From positions 182,719 through 246,718 of the forward strand of contig NZ_FZOD01000008.1 of the NCBI RefSeq assembly GCF_900188345.1: a stretch of 64,000 nucleotides of DNA, in the 5' to 3' direction. Within the stretch, counting starts at the first letter, position 1, and every line of letters begins with the position of its first letter. The stretch is from Streptosporangium subroseum. GTDB lineage: Bacteria > Actinomycetota > Actinomycetes > Streptosporangiales > Streptosporangiaceae. The position numbers were made by a program, and so were the translations under genes. Positions 16,983-26,484 of this stretch are shown piece by piece. The notes beneath the pieces are model-generated. The model was not told the origin of the DNA and searched no databases. It saw nothing but the letters and a program-made list of their open reading frames with translations.

Positions 16983-19900
16983 CTCGGCGACGTGACTGAC
17001 GATGCCGACCGCCCGGCCGCCGTCGCGCAGGTTGTCGAGGATGTCGAGCACCCCGTCCAGGGTGTCCTCGTCCAGGGTGCCGAAGCCCTCGTCGACAAAG
17101 AGGGTCCCGAGTTCCACTCCCCCGGCCTCGGCGGTCACCACGTCGGCCAGGCCCAGGGCGAGCGCCAGCGAGGTGACGAAGCTCTCGCCGCCGGACAGGG
17201 TCGCCGGATCGCGGTCCACCCCGGTCCAGGCGTCCAGGATCCGCAGGCCGAGCCCGCCGCCCGACTTGCTCCGGTCGCCCGCGGTGCGGCTGAGGTTGTG
17301 TTCGAGGAGATAGCGCCCGCCCGACATGTGGTCGAGCCGCTCGTTGGCCGACTCGACCACCTGGCGGAGACGCTCGCCGAGCACGTAGGACGACAGTCGC
17401 ATGTTCCACTGGTTGTCGGTGGAGTTTCCGCCGGTCAGGGCGGCGAGCCGCTCGGTCAGGCGGTGCCGCTCGGCGGCGGGCAGCCAGCGTTCGAGGGACG
17501 CGGCCAGCTCGGTGCGGAGGGCTGCCAGGCGGGCCCGGCGGGCCTCGGCCTGGTGCCGTTCGGAGAGCAGGCCGGCGTGGACGGCGTCGGCCTCGTCCCG
17601 CGCGGCCCGCAGCCCGGCGAGGTCGGGCTCGGGCTCCGCGGCGGCGGCGATCAGCTCGGGGTCGGCGAGCAGCGCGGCGACCTCGGTGCTCGCCCGGTCG
17701 AGCTCCTGGAGCCGTTCGGTCTTCTCCTTCAGCTCGGCGGCGGGACGGATCGCCGCGCGGGCGTCGTCGAGCCCGAGGAACCCGGCCTCGACGATGGCGG
17801 CCAGGGCCCGCTCCCGGGCGGTCGCGAGCTCGGCCGCGGTGGTCCGCTCCTCACGGGTGGCCTCGACCGCCTCTCCGAGCAGGTCGGCCTCCTCGGTCAG
17901 CCGTTCCAGCCGGGCGGCCAGGGTCGCGTCGTGCCCTCGGGCCTCGTTGATGCGGCCGGTCAGCTGCTGGGCGTCGGCGGTGAGCCCCTCGACGTTCGTA
18001 CGGCGGGCGGTGAGGGCGACCGCGAGCTCGCGTGAGCGCTCTCCCAGAAGTCCCAGCTCGGCGGCCAACGCCTCCGCCTCGGCCAGCAGTCCGTGCTCGG
18101 CCTCCGCCGACTCCCGCAGCACGGTCAGTGCCCGCTCCGCCTCGGCCAGCCCGGCCCCCGCGAGCTCCACGGCGAGGTCGGTCCTGTCACACGCCTCGCG
18201 GTGGCCGGCCGCGAGCTCGGCGACGAGGGTCGCGGCGGCGAGGGCGACGGCGAGGAGCGCGGCCTCCCCGGTGAGACGGTCGCGGCGCGCCTGAACGGTG
18301 GGGTCCACGCCGCGGGCGCCGTCCAGGCGGGCGGTCAGCCGGTCGTGCTCGGCCTGCCACCCGGCCAGGCGCATACGGTCTCCGGTCAGCCGCCGGGCGA
18401 GCTCCGCGGCTTCCTTCCTCGCTCCGTCCAGCTCGGCGGTGAGGCGCTCCACCTCCGCGGCGAGTGCCTCCTCGGTGCTCGCGGCGGCGGTCAGGGCCTC
18501 CAGCTCCCGCTCGGCCTCGGCGAGGATCTCCTCGGCCTGCCGCACGGTCAGGTCACCGGCGATCGCGAGGGCCTCCTCCAGGCGGGAGCTCAACGCGGTG
18601 ACGGTCGTGCCGGCGTCCCGGCGGCGTTCCATGGCCGTCTCGTAGGCGCTCTGGGCCGTGCGTTCGTCCTCGGCGGTGGGCGCCTCGGCGGCGGGGGCGG
18701 CCGGGGCGGGGTGGTCGGGTGAGCCGCAGACCGCGCAGGGGTCTCCGGGGGAGAGCTTGGCCGCGAGCTCGGCGGCCATGCCCTCGATCCTGGCCTGGCG
18801 GAGATCCTGGTGCCGGTCGCGGAGATCCTGGGCCTCGTCGACGGCCTTCACCTCGGCCGCGCGCGCGGCCTCCAGCTCGGTGCGGAGGTCGTCGCGGCGC
18901 CGGGCGGCGCCGAGCACGGAGACGGCTCCGTCGGCCGCGGCCCGAGCGGCCGGGATCCCGGCCGTCTGAGCCCTGGCGGCGGTCAGCCGCGCCGAGGCGT
19001 CCGCCGACTCGGCGGGCAGTCCTTCCTGGCGCTCGTGGAGCACCGACTCCTGCCGGGCGGACCCCTGGATCTCGAGGTCGAGCGCGGTGAGCAGATCGTC
19101 CAGCTCGGCGAGCCGGGCCTCGTCGGCCCGCAGTCCTTCCAGCCCCGCGAGCTCCTCGCGGCGCTCGCGCTCCCAGGAGGCCAGCGCCTCACGGGCCCCG
19201 GCCTCGTCTGTCTCGTCCGGCGCGACGGGCAGGACCGCGAGTTTGGCAGCCAGGTCCGTGCGGGCGCGAGACAGCTCGGCGGCGAGGCTCTCGCGGTGCT
19301 CGGCCGCCCGGAGCAGGGCGGCGGCGCTCTCGGCCGCCGACTCGGCGGCGGGGACGCGGGCGGCGTCGAGGCGGGCGGCCGTGAGGCGGGCGTCCACGTC
19401 GAGCCGGAGGCCGGGCAGGACCTCCAGGCGGGCGTCGGCCTCGGCCTGCGCGGCGGTCAGATCGACGATCTCCCGGCCGGCCCGCTCACGCTCCTGGAGG
19501 ATCGTCGCCAGGCGTGACTCCTCGGTGCGCAGCTCACGCAGCCGGGTGATCTCGCTCTGGCGGTCGCGCTCCAGCGTGGCCAGAAGGTCCGGGCTGGGGT
19601 CCCGGCCGGCGGCGAGGAGGGGAATCGCGCGGGCCACGGCGTCGGCGGCCAGCTGGGAGGCCTTGGCCGCGGCCTCGGACCGCTGCTCCGCGCCCTGGAT
19701 CAGGGGGAGCAGCCGGTCGGCGCGGGCGGCCTCCGTCAGGGTGGCCTGCAGATCCACCCGCTCCTCGGCGGTCTCCTCGACCATGCGGCTCCGCGTCAGC
19801 GCCTCGGTGTGGCGACGTCGCCGGTCGGCCAGCGCGGCGCCGTACTCCAGGCTTGCGCGCGACTCGCGCACCGCGACCTCGCCCTCGGCGCAGTCGCGGC

Positions 19901-20897
19901 TCACCCGGGCGACCACCCGGCCCGCGAGCTCCTCAAGAGCCTGGGCCCATTCCAGCGGGTCCTCCTCCACGGAGACCGCCACGCTTCGCGGCCCGGCGCC
20001 CTCGGCGGGGTCGGAGGCCACTCGCGCGACGCGGGAGGCCGCGCCGTCCGGCGCCTCCCCGAGGGCCGCCCCACCCGGGGAGACCGCGCCGTCCGGAAGC
20101 TCCTCCGAGGTCTCGCCGTCTCGGGGCTCGCCGTCCTGGAGTCCGCCGGAGGCCGCGCCGTCCCGGAGATCGCCGGGGGCCGCGCCATCCGGAAGGTCGC
20201 CCTCGGCCAGGGCCGTGAGAAGGGCGGGGCCCGCGGCCTCCTCCAGGCGCTTGGCGGCGAAGTCCACCTCCCTGCGGAGGGCCTGCTGCTCGCGGTGGGC
20301 CTCGGTCCGCCTGTCCGCGAGCCAGGATTCGGCGGCGGCGTAGATCTTCACGGAGAACAGGCGTTCCAGGACCTTGCGACGGTCCTCGCCGTCGGCACGC
20401 AGGAACTTCGCAAAATCACCCTGGGGCAACATCGCGACCTGGAAGAACTGGTCGGCGTTCATGCCCAGCAGGGTGCCGATCAGCTCTCCGGCCTCGTCGA
20501 CCCGGGTGGTCAGCCCGATCCACTCCCCCGAGGCGTTGAGCTCCTGGAGGAGTGCCTTCTCGTTCTCCCTGGTGGTGCCCGTGCCTCTGAGCTTCGGGCG
20601 CTGCCAGGACGGCGACCGGGTGATCTTCAGTCGCCTGCCCCTGATCGTGACCTCCAGCGCCACGCTCGGCCCCCGGCCCGGGGGCGCGTGATCACAGCGC
20701 AGGCTCTTGGCGCTGTCGCGCTTGCCGGGCACCCTGCCGTAGAGGGCGTAGCAGAGCGCGTCGAGAACCGTGGTCTTGCCCGCGCCGGTAGGACCGTGGA
20801 TCAGGAACAGGCCCGCCTCGGTGAGGGCGTCGAAGTCGACCTCCTCTTCGGCGGGGAAGGACCCGAACGCGGTGATCCACAGACGGTGCGGGCGCAT
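16905..20897 (-). CDS. sbcC: Exonuclease subunit SbcC (Rad50-like SMC ATPase)
   Basis: A 1330-residue Rad50-type ATPase. Walker A GPTGAGKTTVLDALCYALYG is near residue 35. Long Glu/Ala/Arg coiled coils flank the zinc hook CAVCGSPDHP at residues 721-724. The C-terminal lobe has the signature LSGGESFVTSLALALG and Walker B LFVDEGFGTLDEDTLD. With SbcD it opens and cuts DNA hairpins and blocked ends. A Pro/Glu/Asp/Gly-rich insertion near residues 225-300 (repeats of DGAAxGxLxDG type) lies inside the first coiled coil and is unusual. Its ATG directly follows the sbcD stop (TAGATG). It is long compared with the roughly 1050 residues of E. coli SbcC. Confidence 0.95.
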   Translation of the reverse strand: MRPHRLWITAFGSFPAEEEVDFDALTEAGLFLIHGPTGAGKTTVLDALCYALYGRVPGKRDSAKSLRCDHAPPGRGPSVALEVTIRGRRLKITRSPSWQRPKLRGTGTTRENEKALLQELNASGEWIGLTTRVDEAGELIGTLLGMNADQFFQVAMLPQGDFAKFLRADGEDRRKVLERLFSVKIYAAAESWLADRRTEAHREQQALRREVDFAAKRLEEAAGPALLTALAEGDLPDGAAPGDLRDGAASGGLQDGEPRDGETSEELPDGAVSPGGAALGEAPDGAASRVARVASDPAEGAGPRSVAVSVEEDPLEWAQALEELAGRVVARVSRDCAEGEVAVRESRASLEYGAALADRRRRHTEALTRSRMVEETAEERVDLQATLTEAARADRLLPLIQGAEQRSEAAAKASQLAADAVARAIPLLAAGRDPSPDLLATLERDRQSEITRLRELRTEESRLATILQERERAGREIVDLTAAQAEADARLEVLPGLRLDVDARLTAARLDAARVPAAESAAESAAALLRAAEHRESLAAELSRARTDLAAKLAVLPVAPDETDEAGAREALASWERERREELAGLEGLRADEARLAELDDLLTALDLEIQGSARQESVLHERQEGLPAESADASARLTAARAQTAGIPAARAAADGAVSVLGAARRRDDLRTELEAARAAEVKAVDEAQDLRDRHQDLRQARIEGMAAELAAKLSPGDPCAVCGSPDHPAPAAPAAEAPTAEDERTAQSAYETAMERRRDAGTTVTALSSRLEEALAIAGDLTVRQAEEILAEAERELEALTAAASTEEALAAEVERLTAELDGARKEAAELARRLTGDRMRLAGWQAEHDRLTARLDGARGVDPTVQARRDRLTGEAALLAVALAAATLVAELAAGHREACDRTDLAVELAGAGLAEAERALTVLRESAEAEHGLLAEAEALAAELGLLGERSRELAVALTARRTNVEGLTADAQQLTGRINEARGHDATLAARLERLTEEADLLGEAVEATREERTTAAELATARERALAAIVEAGFLGLDDARAAIRPAAELKEKTERLQELDRASTEVAALLADPELIAAAAEPEPDLAGLRAARDEADAVHAGLLSERHQAEARRARLAALRTELAASLERWLPAAERHRLTERLAALTGGNSTDNQWNMRLSSYVLGERLRQVVESANERLDHMSGGRYLLEHNLSRTAGDRSKSGGGLGLRILDAWTGVDRDPATLSGGESFVTSLALALGLADVVTAEAGGVELGTLFVDEGFGTLDEDTLDGVLDILDNLRDGGRAVGIVSHVAELRTRVPAQLRVRKERRGSTLSTTTP

Positions 20898-22025
20898 CTA
20901 CGCCATCGCCTCCTTGGTTCGGCATGCCTCGACGGCCTTCTGGAGCAGATCGGTCTCGGCGGGGTCGGCGGCCTCGCCCCTCACCTCGCGGACGAAGTCG
21001 AGGGCCACCTCGATCTCGGGACGGCCCGCGACCTTGGGACGCGCCACGGCGTCCTGGACTCCGCCCTCGGGCTCGAAGGACAGGGTGAGCGTGTACGGAA
21101 AACGGGACCTGAGCCGGTCCATGGCCCCCTTGGGGCGGATCGGGTCGGTGAGCACCACCTGGAGCCAGTGGTCCTCGTAGGGGGCGTGTTCGTCGGAGGT
21201 CAGCAGATCGTCGATACGCCCGCTGAGCCGGTTGACCGGCCGGGGCACCGGGGCCTCGACGAACTCGGCGCTCACCCGGCCGCCCTGGTCGAGGTCCACC
21301 AGCCAGGAGCCCTTCACCTGGCCGACCTCGGAGAAGGAGTAGGCGACGGGGGACCCGGAGTAACGGACGGTCTCGCTCATCCGCTGGCGGCCGTGCAGAT
21401 GCCCCAGTGCCACGTAGTCGACGCCGTCGAAGGCCGAGACCGGGACGTGCGCGACGCCGCCGACGCTGATGTCGCGCTCGCTGTCGCTGCCCCTTCCCCC
21501 GGTCACGAACGCGTGGGCGAGGACCACCGATCGGGGGCCCCGGCGGGAGAGATCGTCGCGGATCAGGGTCATGGCGTGGTCGATCGCGGCGGTGTGGGTG
21601 CGCTCGGGCAGTTCCCAGGGGACGCGCACCAGCTCGGGCTCCAGGTAGGGGATGCCGTAGAAGGCGACCTCCTCGATCACCACCGGCTCACCGACCCTCC
21701 CCGGATCGGTGCGCAGGTGAACGCCCGCGACGTCGATCAGGTCGGCGCCGAAGCCCAGGCGGCGCGCCGAGTCGTGGTTGCCGCTGATCACCACGGTGCG
21801 GACGCGCTCGGCGGCCAGCCGCCGCAGTGCCTGGTTGCACAGGTCCACCGCGTCGACCGAGGGCAGCGCCCGGTCGTAGACGTCGCCGGAGACGACGACC
21901 ACGTCGACCCGCTCGGATCTGACCGTCTCGATCAGGTGGTCGACAAAGGCTCCCTGGGCGGTCAGGAGACTCTCCCGATGGAACGAGCGGCCCAGATGCC
22001 AGTCTGATGTGTGCAGCATCCGCAT
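20898..22025 (-). CDS. sbcD: Exonuclease subunit SbcD (Mre11-like nuclease)
   Basis: A 375-residue calcineurin-like phosphoesterase nuclease. The metal-binding motifs appear in order: HTSDWHLG at the N-terminus, VVSGDVYDR, VVISGNHDS, VLAHAFVTGG, and ALGHLHGRQR. Together they give the five phosphoesterase blocks of Mre11/SbcD. It works with SbcC, whose start codon abuts this gene's stop, so the pair is translationally coupled. The start is taken as ATG 22025; a second Met two codons later is equally possible. No strong ribosome-binding site is visible. Confidence 0.95.
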   Translation of the reverse strand: MRMLHTSDWHLGRSFHRESLLTAQGAFVDHLIETVRSERVDVVVVSGDVYDRALPSVDAVDLCNQALRRLAAERVRTVVISGNHDSARRLGFGADLIDVAGVHLRTDPGRVGEPVVIEEVAFYGIPYLEPELVRVPWELPERTHTAAIDHAMTLIRDDLSRRGPRSVVLAHAFVTGGRGSDSERDISVGGVAHVPVSAFDGVDYVALGHLHGRQRMSETVRYSGSPVAYSFSEVGQVKGSWLVDLDQGGRVSAEFVEAPVPRPVNRLSGRIDDLLTSDEHAPYEDHWLQVVLTDPIRPKGAMDRLRSRFPYTLTLSFEPEGGVQDAVARPKVAGRPEIEVALDFVREVRGEAADPAETDLLQKAVEACRTKEAMA

Positions 22026-22166
22026 GTCGCATGAAGCTAACAGGCCCCGGCGATAAATGACGCCACTCTCATCACATGGGTCTCTCGCACTGCCCCTGAG
22101 CCTCGCTCATGAGTACGCTTAAAGATCGAGGGGAACGATACCTCTATATGACCATCACGGAGGCGA

Positions 22167-23684
22167 GTGACGGGCGAGATCCGGAACGTTGCGCAAGCCG
22201 GCCGGGGCGTGCTGAGCATGGCTGCGGGCCTGATTCTGCTTATCCTCGCGACGCTGGGTTACACGCTGCCGCCGCCGTTCGACCCCACCCCGATGACCGC
22301 CGACCCGATCTTCCAGACCCTGCCCGCCCAGCCTCCGTCCGAGGTCAGGCCGGTCGCCGCGAACGGGAAGATCACCACCCAGGACGTCACCGTCTACGCC
22401 GGGGACGGCACGGCCCTGGGCGCCACGATCCGCGCGCCGATCACCCCGGGACGCCACCCCGCGCTGATCTTCGTGCAGGGCGCGGGGCCCGGGGCGCGGG
22501 GCGAGTTCACGACGCAGGCCGAGTGGCTGGCGAGGGCCGGGATCGTCACGCTCGTCTACGACAAGCGGACCGTGGGCTACGACTTCCTCAACCGTGACTT
22601 CGGGCTGCTCGCCGACGACGCCCTGCGCGTCCTGGCGCGGCTGCGCGAGCGCCCCGACGTCGACCCGGCCAGGACCGGGCTCTGGGGGGTGAGCGAGGGC
22701 AGCTGGGTGGTCCCCATCGCCGCCGCCAGGAGCGAGACCGTCGGGTTCACCGTGCTGGTCTCGGCGCCCAACGTCTCCCCCATGCGGCAGGTCACCTGGG
22801 CGCTGAGCGAGCAGCTCGACCGGCTGCACGCGCCCAGCGGGGTGCGTGAGCTGCTCACCCGCGCGATAAGCGCGGTCCGCATGAACTTCCTGCGCTACGA
22901 CGGACTGCCCATGCTGCGCCAGCTGCATCAGCCGGTCCTGGCCCTGTACGGCACGCGCGACCCGTCGATCCCCTTCGTGGAGAGCAGCCAGGCGCTCACC
23001 GGCGCGCTCGCCAAGGGGCGCAACACCGACTACACGATCCGCTATCTCAACGGCGCCGACCACGGCATGCGCATCCAGGGAGGCCCCCTGGCGCCGGGTT
23101 ACCTGCAGACGCTCTCCAACTGGGTCCTGGACCTTCCTGGAACCGCCCGGCCCGCGGTCCACATCGCCGGCGCCACCCCGGTCCAGCGTTACCAGGCCAG
23201 CGATGTTCCCAGCGCCCCCTGGTACGCCGGGGGCACGGTCCTCGGGCTGGCGCTCTGCCTGGCCGCCGGCGGCTACGTGGTCGGCCCGGTGGCGGAGATG
23301 ATGGTACGGCTGCGCGGCCGGCAGCTGGCCGCCGAGACCAACGCCCGGATCTGGCCGCCGATCCGGCGTCGCTTCCGCAGGATGGCGTGGACCGGGCTCG
23401 GACTGCTCGTCTCGGTGCTCGCGTTCATCACCCTGCTGGTGCTGTTCTCGGTCAACCAGGCGGGAGCCTGGCCCGCGGTGCTCTCCGGGTGGCTGGTCAT
23501 CAGGATCCTGGCGCTGCTCATGCTCGTGCAGGAGGTCACGGCCGTGGCGGCCGTCGTCTCCGGGCTGCGGGAGGGCTGGCTGCCCAGCCGCTCCCAGCAC
23601 GTCGCGATCACCGGGGTGCTGGGCAGCACCGGCCTGCTCCTGGTCGCCGGGGCCTATTACGGCCTCTTCGTGTTCCCCTGGTAG
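22167..23684 (+). CDS. Alpha/beta hydrolase with C-terminal membrane domain
   Basis: A 505-residue protein with two parts. After an N-terminal hydrophobic helix (about residues 16-32) comes an extracytoplasmic alpha/beta-hydrolase domain (about 50-320). It has the nucleophile elbow GVSEGSW, Asp in YGTRDPSIPF and His in NGADHGMR. The last 160 residues hold about four transmembrane helices. Hydrolases fused to such a membrane segment are common in actinomycetes and have no agreed substrate. GTG 22167 is preceded by CGGAGGC. The 3' end overlaps the convergent hydrolase gene by 28 bases. Confidence 0.82.
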   Translation: MTGEIRNVAQAGRGVLSMAAGLILLILATLGYTLPPPFDPTPMTADPIFQTLPAQPPSEVRPVAANGKITTQDVTVYAGDGTALGATIRAPITPGRHPALIFVQGAGPGARGEFTTQAEWLARAGIVTLVYDKRTVGYDFLNRDFGLLADDALRVLARLRERPDVDPARTGLWGVSEGSWVVPIAAARSETVGFTVLVSAPNVSPMRQVTWALSEQLDRLHAPSGVRELLTRAISAVRMNFLRYDGLPMLRQLHQPVLALYGTRDPSIPFVESSQALTGALAKGRNTDYTIRYLNGADHGMRIQGGPLAPGYLQTLSNWVLDLPGTARPAVHIAGATPVQRYQASDVPSAPWYAGGTVLGLALCLAAGGYVVGPVAEMMVRLRGRQLAAETNARIWPPIRRRFRRMAWTGLGLLVSVLAFITLLVLFSVNQAGAWPAVLSGWLVIRILALLMLVQEVTAVAAVVSGLREGWLPSRSQHVAITGVLGSTGLLLVAGAYYGLFVFPW

Positions 23685-24613
23685 CAGTCGATCCAGCGGT
23701 CCATCTCGGCGAAGACCCGCTTGCGCACGGGCTCGGGTGACAGCACCAGGTCGTGCATGCCGCCCGGCACCCGGATGCACGTCACGTGCGGGCCGATGCT
23801 GGTCGACCAGCGGGCGATCTGCCGGGGATCGAGCACGATGTCCGCGCTCTGGGCCTCCGGCGCGAAGTCGCGCAGCTGCAGTCCCTTCTCCGCGCAGAGC
23901 ACCAGGACGGGGACGTCCACGCCGAGGCCGCCGTGGAGCCTGCGCTGGGCCCGGCGGATCGCGGCCAGCCAGACCGCGTGCACAGAAAATCCTCCGATCG
24001 GCTTCCACTCCAGGTCGAAGTCCCACTCACCGTGGTGGCCGCGGTGCAGGCTCGTGCCGTACGCGGTGGCCGTGCCGAGGGGCAGTACGGTGCGCGTGGA
24101 CATCCTGGACATCGGCCCCCGCAGCACATCGGCGGCGACCCGCAGGTGCGCGGGAATGTTGAGGTCGAGGAAGGGACTGTTGAGTACCAGTCCCTGGACC
24201 AGCCCCCGGCCCCGGACCCGGTCGGCCCAGAGCGCGGCGATCAGGCCCCCGGTGGAGTGGGCGTTGATGATCACCTCGTCGTGACCGTCCTCCTCCCTGA
24301 TGATCCGGATCGCCTCGTCGATCTCCGGAAAGTACTCGGTGACGCTGCGCACGAGGCCGCGGGTCTGGTGAGGCAGCAGCGAGCGGCCGTACTTGCGCAG
24401 ATCGAGCCCGTAGAAATCGGTTCCCTGGGCGACGAAGTGCTCGGCCAGATGGGTCTGGAAGAAGTAGTCGGTGAAACCGTGGATGTAGAGCACGGCCCTG
24501 CCGGTGGGCTCGGCGGCGCGCCGCACCACCAGCGAGGCGACCACCGCCCCCTCGTAGTCGTCTGACATGGGCAGGGTTCTGAGCTGGTAGTCGGAACCGA
24601 GAACGTCGGGCAT
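23657..24613 (-). CDS. Alpha/beta hydrolase (serine aminopeptidase/monoacylglycerol-lipase-like)
   Basis: About 318 residues from ATG 24613; a longer frame to 24763 has a Pro/Arg-rich, unlikely N-terminus. The oxyanion region reads VLYIHGFTDYFFQ. The nucleophile motif is AHSTGG (variant of GxSxG), and the terminal His is in PGGMHDLVLS. The order fits the serine aminopeptidase S33/lysophospholipase group of soluble hydrolases. The substrate is not predictable. It is convergent with the preceding hydrolase, and no other hydrolase-pathway genes are near. Confidence 0.8.
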   Translation of the reverse strand: MPDVLGSDYQLRTLPMSDDYEGAVVASLVVRRAAEPTGRAVLYIHGFTDYFFQTHLAEHFVAQGTDFYGLDLRKYGRSLLPHQTRGLVRSVTEYFPEIDEAIRIIREEDGHDEVIINAHSTGGLIAALWADRVRGRGLVQGLVLNSPFLDLNIPAHLRVAADVLRGPMSRMSTRTVLPLGTATAYGTSLHRGHHGEWDFDLEWKPIGGFSVHAVWLAAIRRAQRRLHGGLGVDVPVLVLCAEKGLQLRDFAPEAQSADIVLDPRQIARWSTSIGPHVTCIRVPGGMHDLVLSPEPVRKRVFAEMDRWIDCYQGNTKRP

Positions 24614-24904
24614 ACCGGTCAGGGTAGCCAGGGTGGTCCGCGGGGGTTGACCGGCCGGTGGGGCTCGGGGCCGGAAGACCCCCTCGACACCCCTGCCCGA
24701 AACTCCATTGGAAACCCCGCCGGAATCGCCCATCGCGCCGCGCTGAGTCTCCGTAAAAACCATGATCGAAAATTATTTGAGTAGAAATGAGGCGATAAAG
24801 CCGTATTAGCTTTCCGTTCTGTTCATTCACTCGTCGCCTACGGCATGGTTTGCCGCCCTACCATCTCTCTGCGGCGCTCAAGCTTGGTAGGAAACGGGGA
24901 GCAG
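24614..24904. promoter_or_regulatory. Divergent promoter region before the LCP gene
   Basis: No gene is supported. The segment 24755-24830 is AT-rich (AAAATTATTTGAGTAGAAATGAGG, quoted here only in part as ATTATTTGAG) and probably carries promoters for the LCP gene and/or the hydrolase on the other strand. Confidence 0.4.
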
Positions 24905-26410
24905 TTGCGGGACAGATCTAAGCCGCCCGGTGTCGGTGCGGTCATCGGTTGGACGGCACTGGCCGCCATCGCCCCCGGGGCCGCGCATCTGCGCGCCGGA
25001 TGGCGCAGGACCGGGCTGACGCTCCTGTCCGTCTACACGGCGTTGCTGCTGGGCCTGCTCTGGGTCGCGCTCACCAGCGACCTCGGCGAGCTCGCCGGGC
25101 AACTGGTCGCGTCGTCCTGGCTGACCGTCGTCACGGTGGTCTCCATCGCGCTCGGCGTCGCCTGGTTCGCCCTGATCGTGCACTCGTTCGTGGTGATGAA
25201 CCCCGGCAAGCTCCACGGAAAAGCCCAGATCCTCACCGGAAGCGTGGCGGGGGTGATGGCGGTGGGCGTGCTGCTGCCGTTCAGCCTGGTCGGGCAGTAC
25301 GCGGCGGTCTCGCAGTCGGCGCTGGACGACGTCTTCAGCGCCCCGGCCACACCGCGGCCCCAGGTCAGCGGCGTGCGGGAACAGGACCCGTGGGCGGGTC
25401 ACAGCCGGGTGAACATCCTGCTGCTCGGCGGCGACGCCGACACCAACCGGGTGGGCGTGCGGACCGACAGCATCAACGTGGCCAGCATCGACGTCAAGAC
25501 CGGCAACACCGTGCTGCTGAGCCTGCCGCGCAACCTGGAGAACGTCCGCTTCCTTCCCGGCTCCCCGATGGCCAAGCGGTTCCCCGACGGGTTCCGGCTG
25601 CCCGCCAACCCGGACGGCTCGCGCGAGGACCTGCTCTTCGCCGTCTGGGAATATGCCGACATGCACCCGGAGATCTTCGGGGGTCGCAAGGGCCAGGGCA
25701 CCCAGACGCTCATGGACACGATCGGTTACACGCTCAACCTGAAGATCGACTGGTACGCCCTGGTGAACATCTGGGGCTTCGCCCGGCTGATCGACGCGAT
25801 CGGGGGTGTGAAGCTGACCGTGCCGCAGGACGTGGTCTTCGGCAAGTACAACGAGGGCCTGGTCAAGGCGGGCACCCGCAAGCTCCGCGGTGCCGACGCC
25901 ATGTGGTTCGCCCGCTCCCGCACCAACAGCGACGACTACACCCGGATGGGACGCCAGCGCTGCGTGCTGGGCGCCCTGCTCGCCCAGTCCGACCCGGCGA
26001 CTGTGCTGGTGCGGTTCAACCAGGTCGCGCTGGCCGCCAAGGAGCTCTTCAAGACCGACATCCCGCGCTCGATGCTGGAGCACCTGGTCCCGCTGGCCCT
26101 GAAGGTCAAGAGCGCCAAGGTGACGAGCGTCCAGTTCGTGCCCCCGCTGATCAACACCGGCTACCCCGACTGGAACAAGATCCGCACCGTCACCGCGAAG
26201 GCCATCCGGACCTCGGCCCTCACCCGGCAGCCCCTCGCCGCCACCGCGCAGCCCACCGCACCCGGCTCCGCGACCGTAAAGCCGACCGTCAAGCCCGGCA
26301 CCGGCACGACGGCCTCCAAGCCCGGCGCCCGCCCGACCTCCAGTTCGAGCGCCTCCTCCGGCGCGACGGACGTGACCGCGCCCAAGGACATCAGCGAGGG
26401 CTGCGCCTAA
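24905..26410 (+). CDS. LytR-CpsA-Psr (LCP) family cell-wall glycopolymer ligase
   Basis: About 501 residues from TTG 24905 (GGGGAG just upstream; TTG 24884 is possible). Four hydrophobic segments occupy residues 15-150. The extracellular LCP domain (about 175-400) then shows INVASIDVKTGNTVLLSLPR, the ligand-contact region IDAIGGVKLTVP, and ARSRTNSDDYTRMGRQR. These hold the conserved Arg and Asp residues that bind polyprenyl phosphate. LCP enzymes attach teichoic-acid-like or arabinogalactan polymers to peptidoglycan. The C-terminal 100 residues are Pro/Thr/Ser-rich and likely span the wall. Confidence 0.9.
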   Translation: MRDRSKPPGVGAVIGWTALAAIAPGAAHLRAGWRRTGLTLLSVYTALLLGLLWVALTSDLGELAGQLVASSWLTVVTVVSIALGVAWFALIVHSFVVMNPGKLHGKAQILTGSVAGVMAVGVLLPFSLVGQYAAVSQSALDDVFSAPATPRPQVSGVREQDPWAGHSRVNILLLGGDADTNRVGVRTDSINVASIDVKTGNTVLLSLPRNLENVRFLPGSPMAKRFPDGFRLPANPDGSREDLLFAVWEYADMHPEIFGGRKGQGTQTLMDTIGYTLNLKIDWYALVNIWGFARLIDAIGGVKLTVPQDVVFGKYNEGLVKAGTRKLRGADAMWFARSRTNSDDYTRMGRQRCVLGALLAQSDPATVLVRFNQVALAAKELFKTDIPRSMLEHLVPLALKVKSAKVTSVQFVPPLINTGYPDWNKIRTVTAKAIRTSALTRQPLAATAQPTAPGSATVKPTVKPGTGTTASKPGARPTSSSSASSGATDVTAPKDISEGCA

Positions 26411-26484
26411 CCCTGCTCGTCCGGCGAGAAGGCCGGTGGGGTGCTCACGTCAGGCTCCCGGCGCGGGGCCGGTGGGCCTCCGGG

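Noticed and set aside
22109..22597. Frame with Arg/Pro-rich sequence over the first hydrolase gene
   Set aside because: It is a shadow of the real gene at 22167. Its composition is typical of wrong frames in GC-rich DNA.
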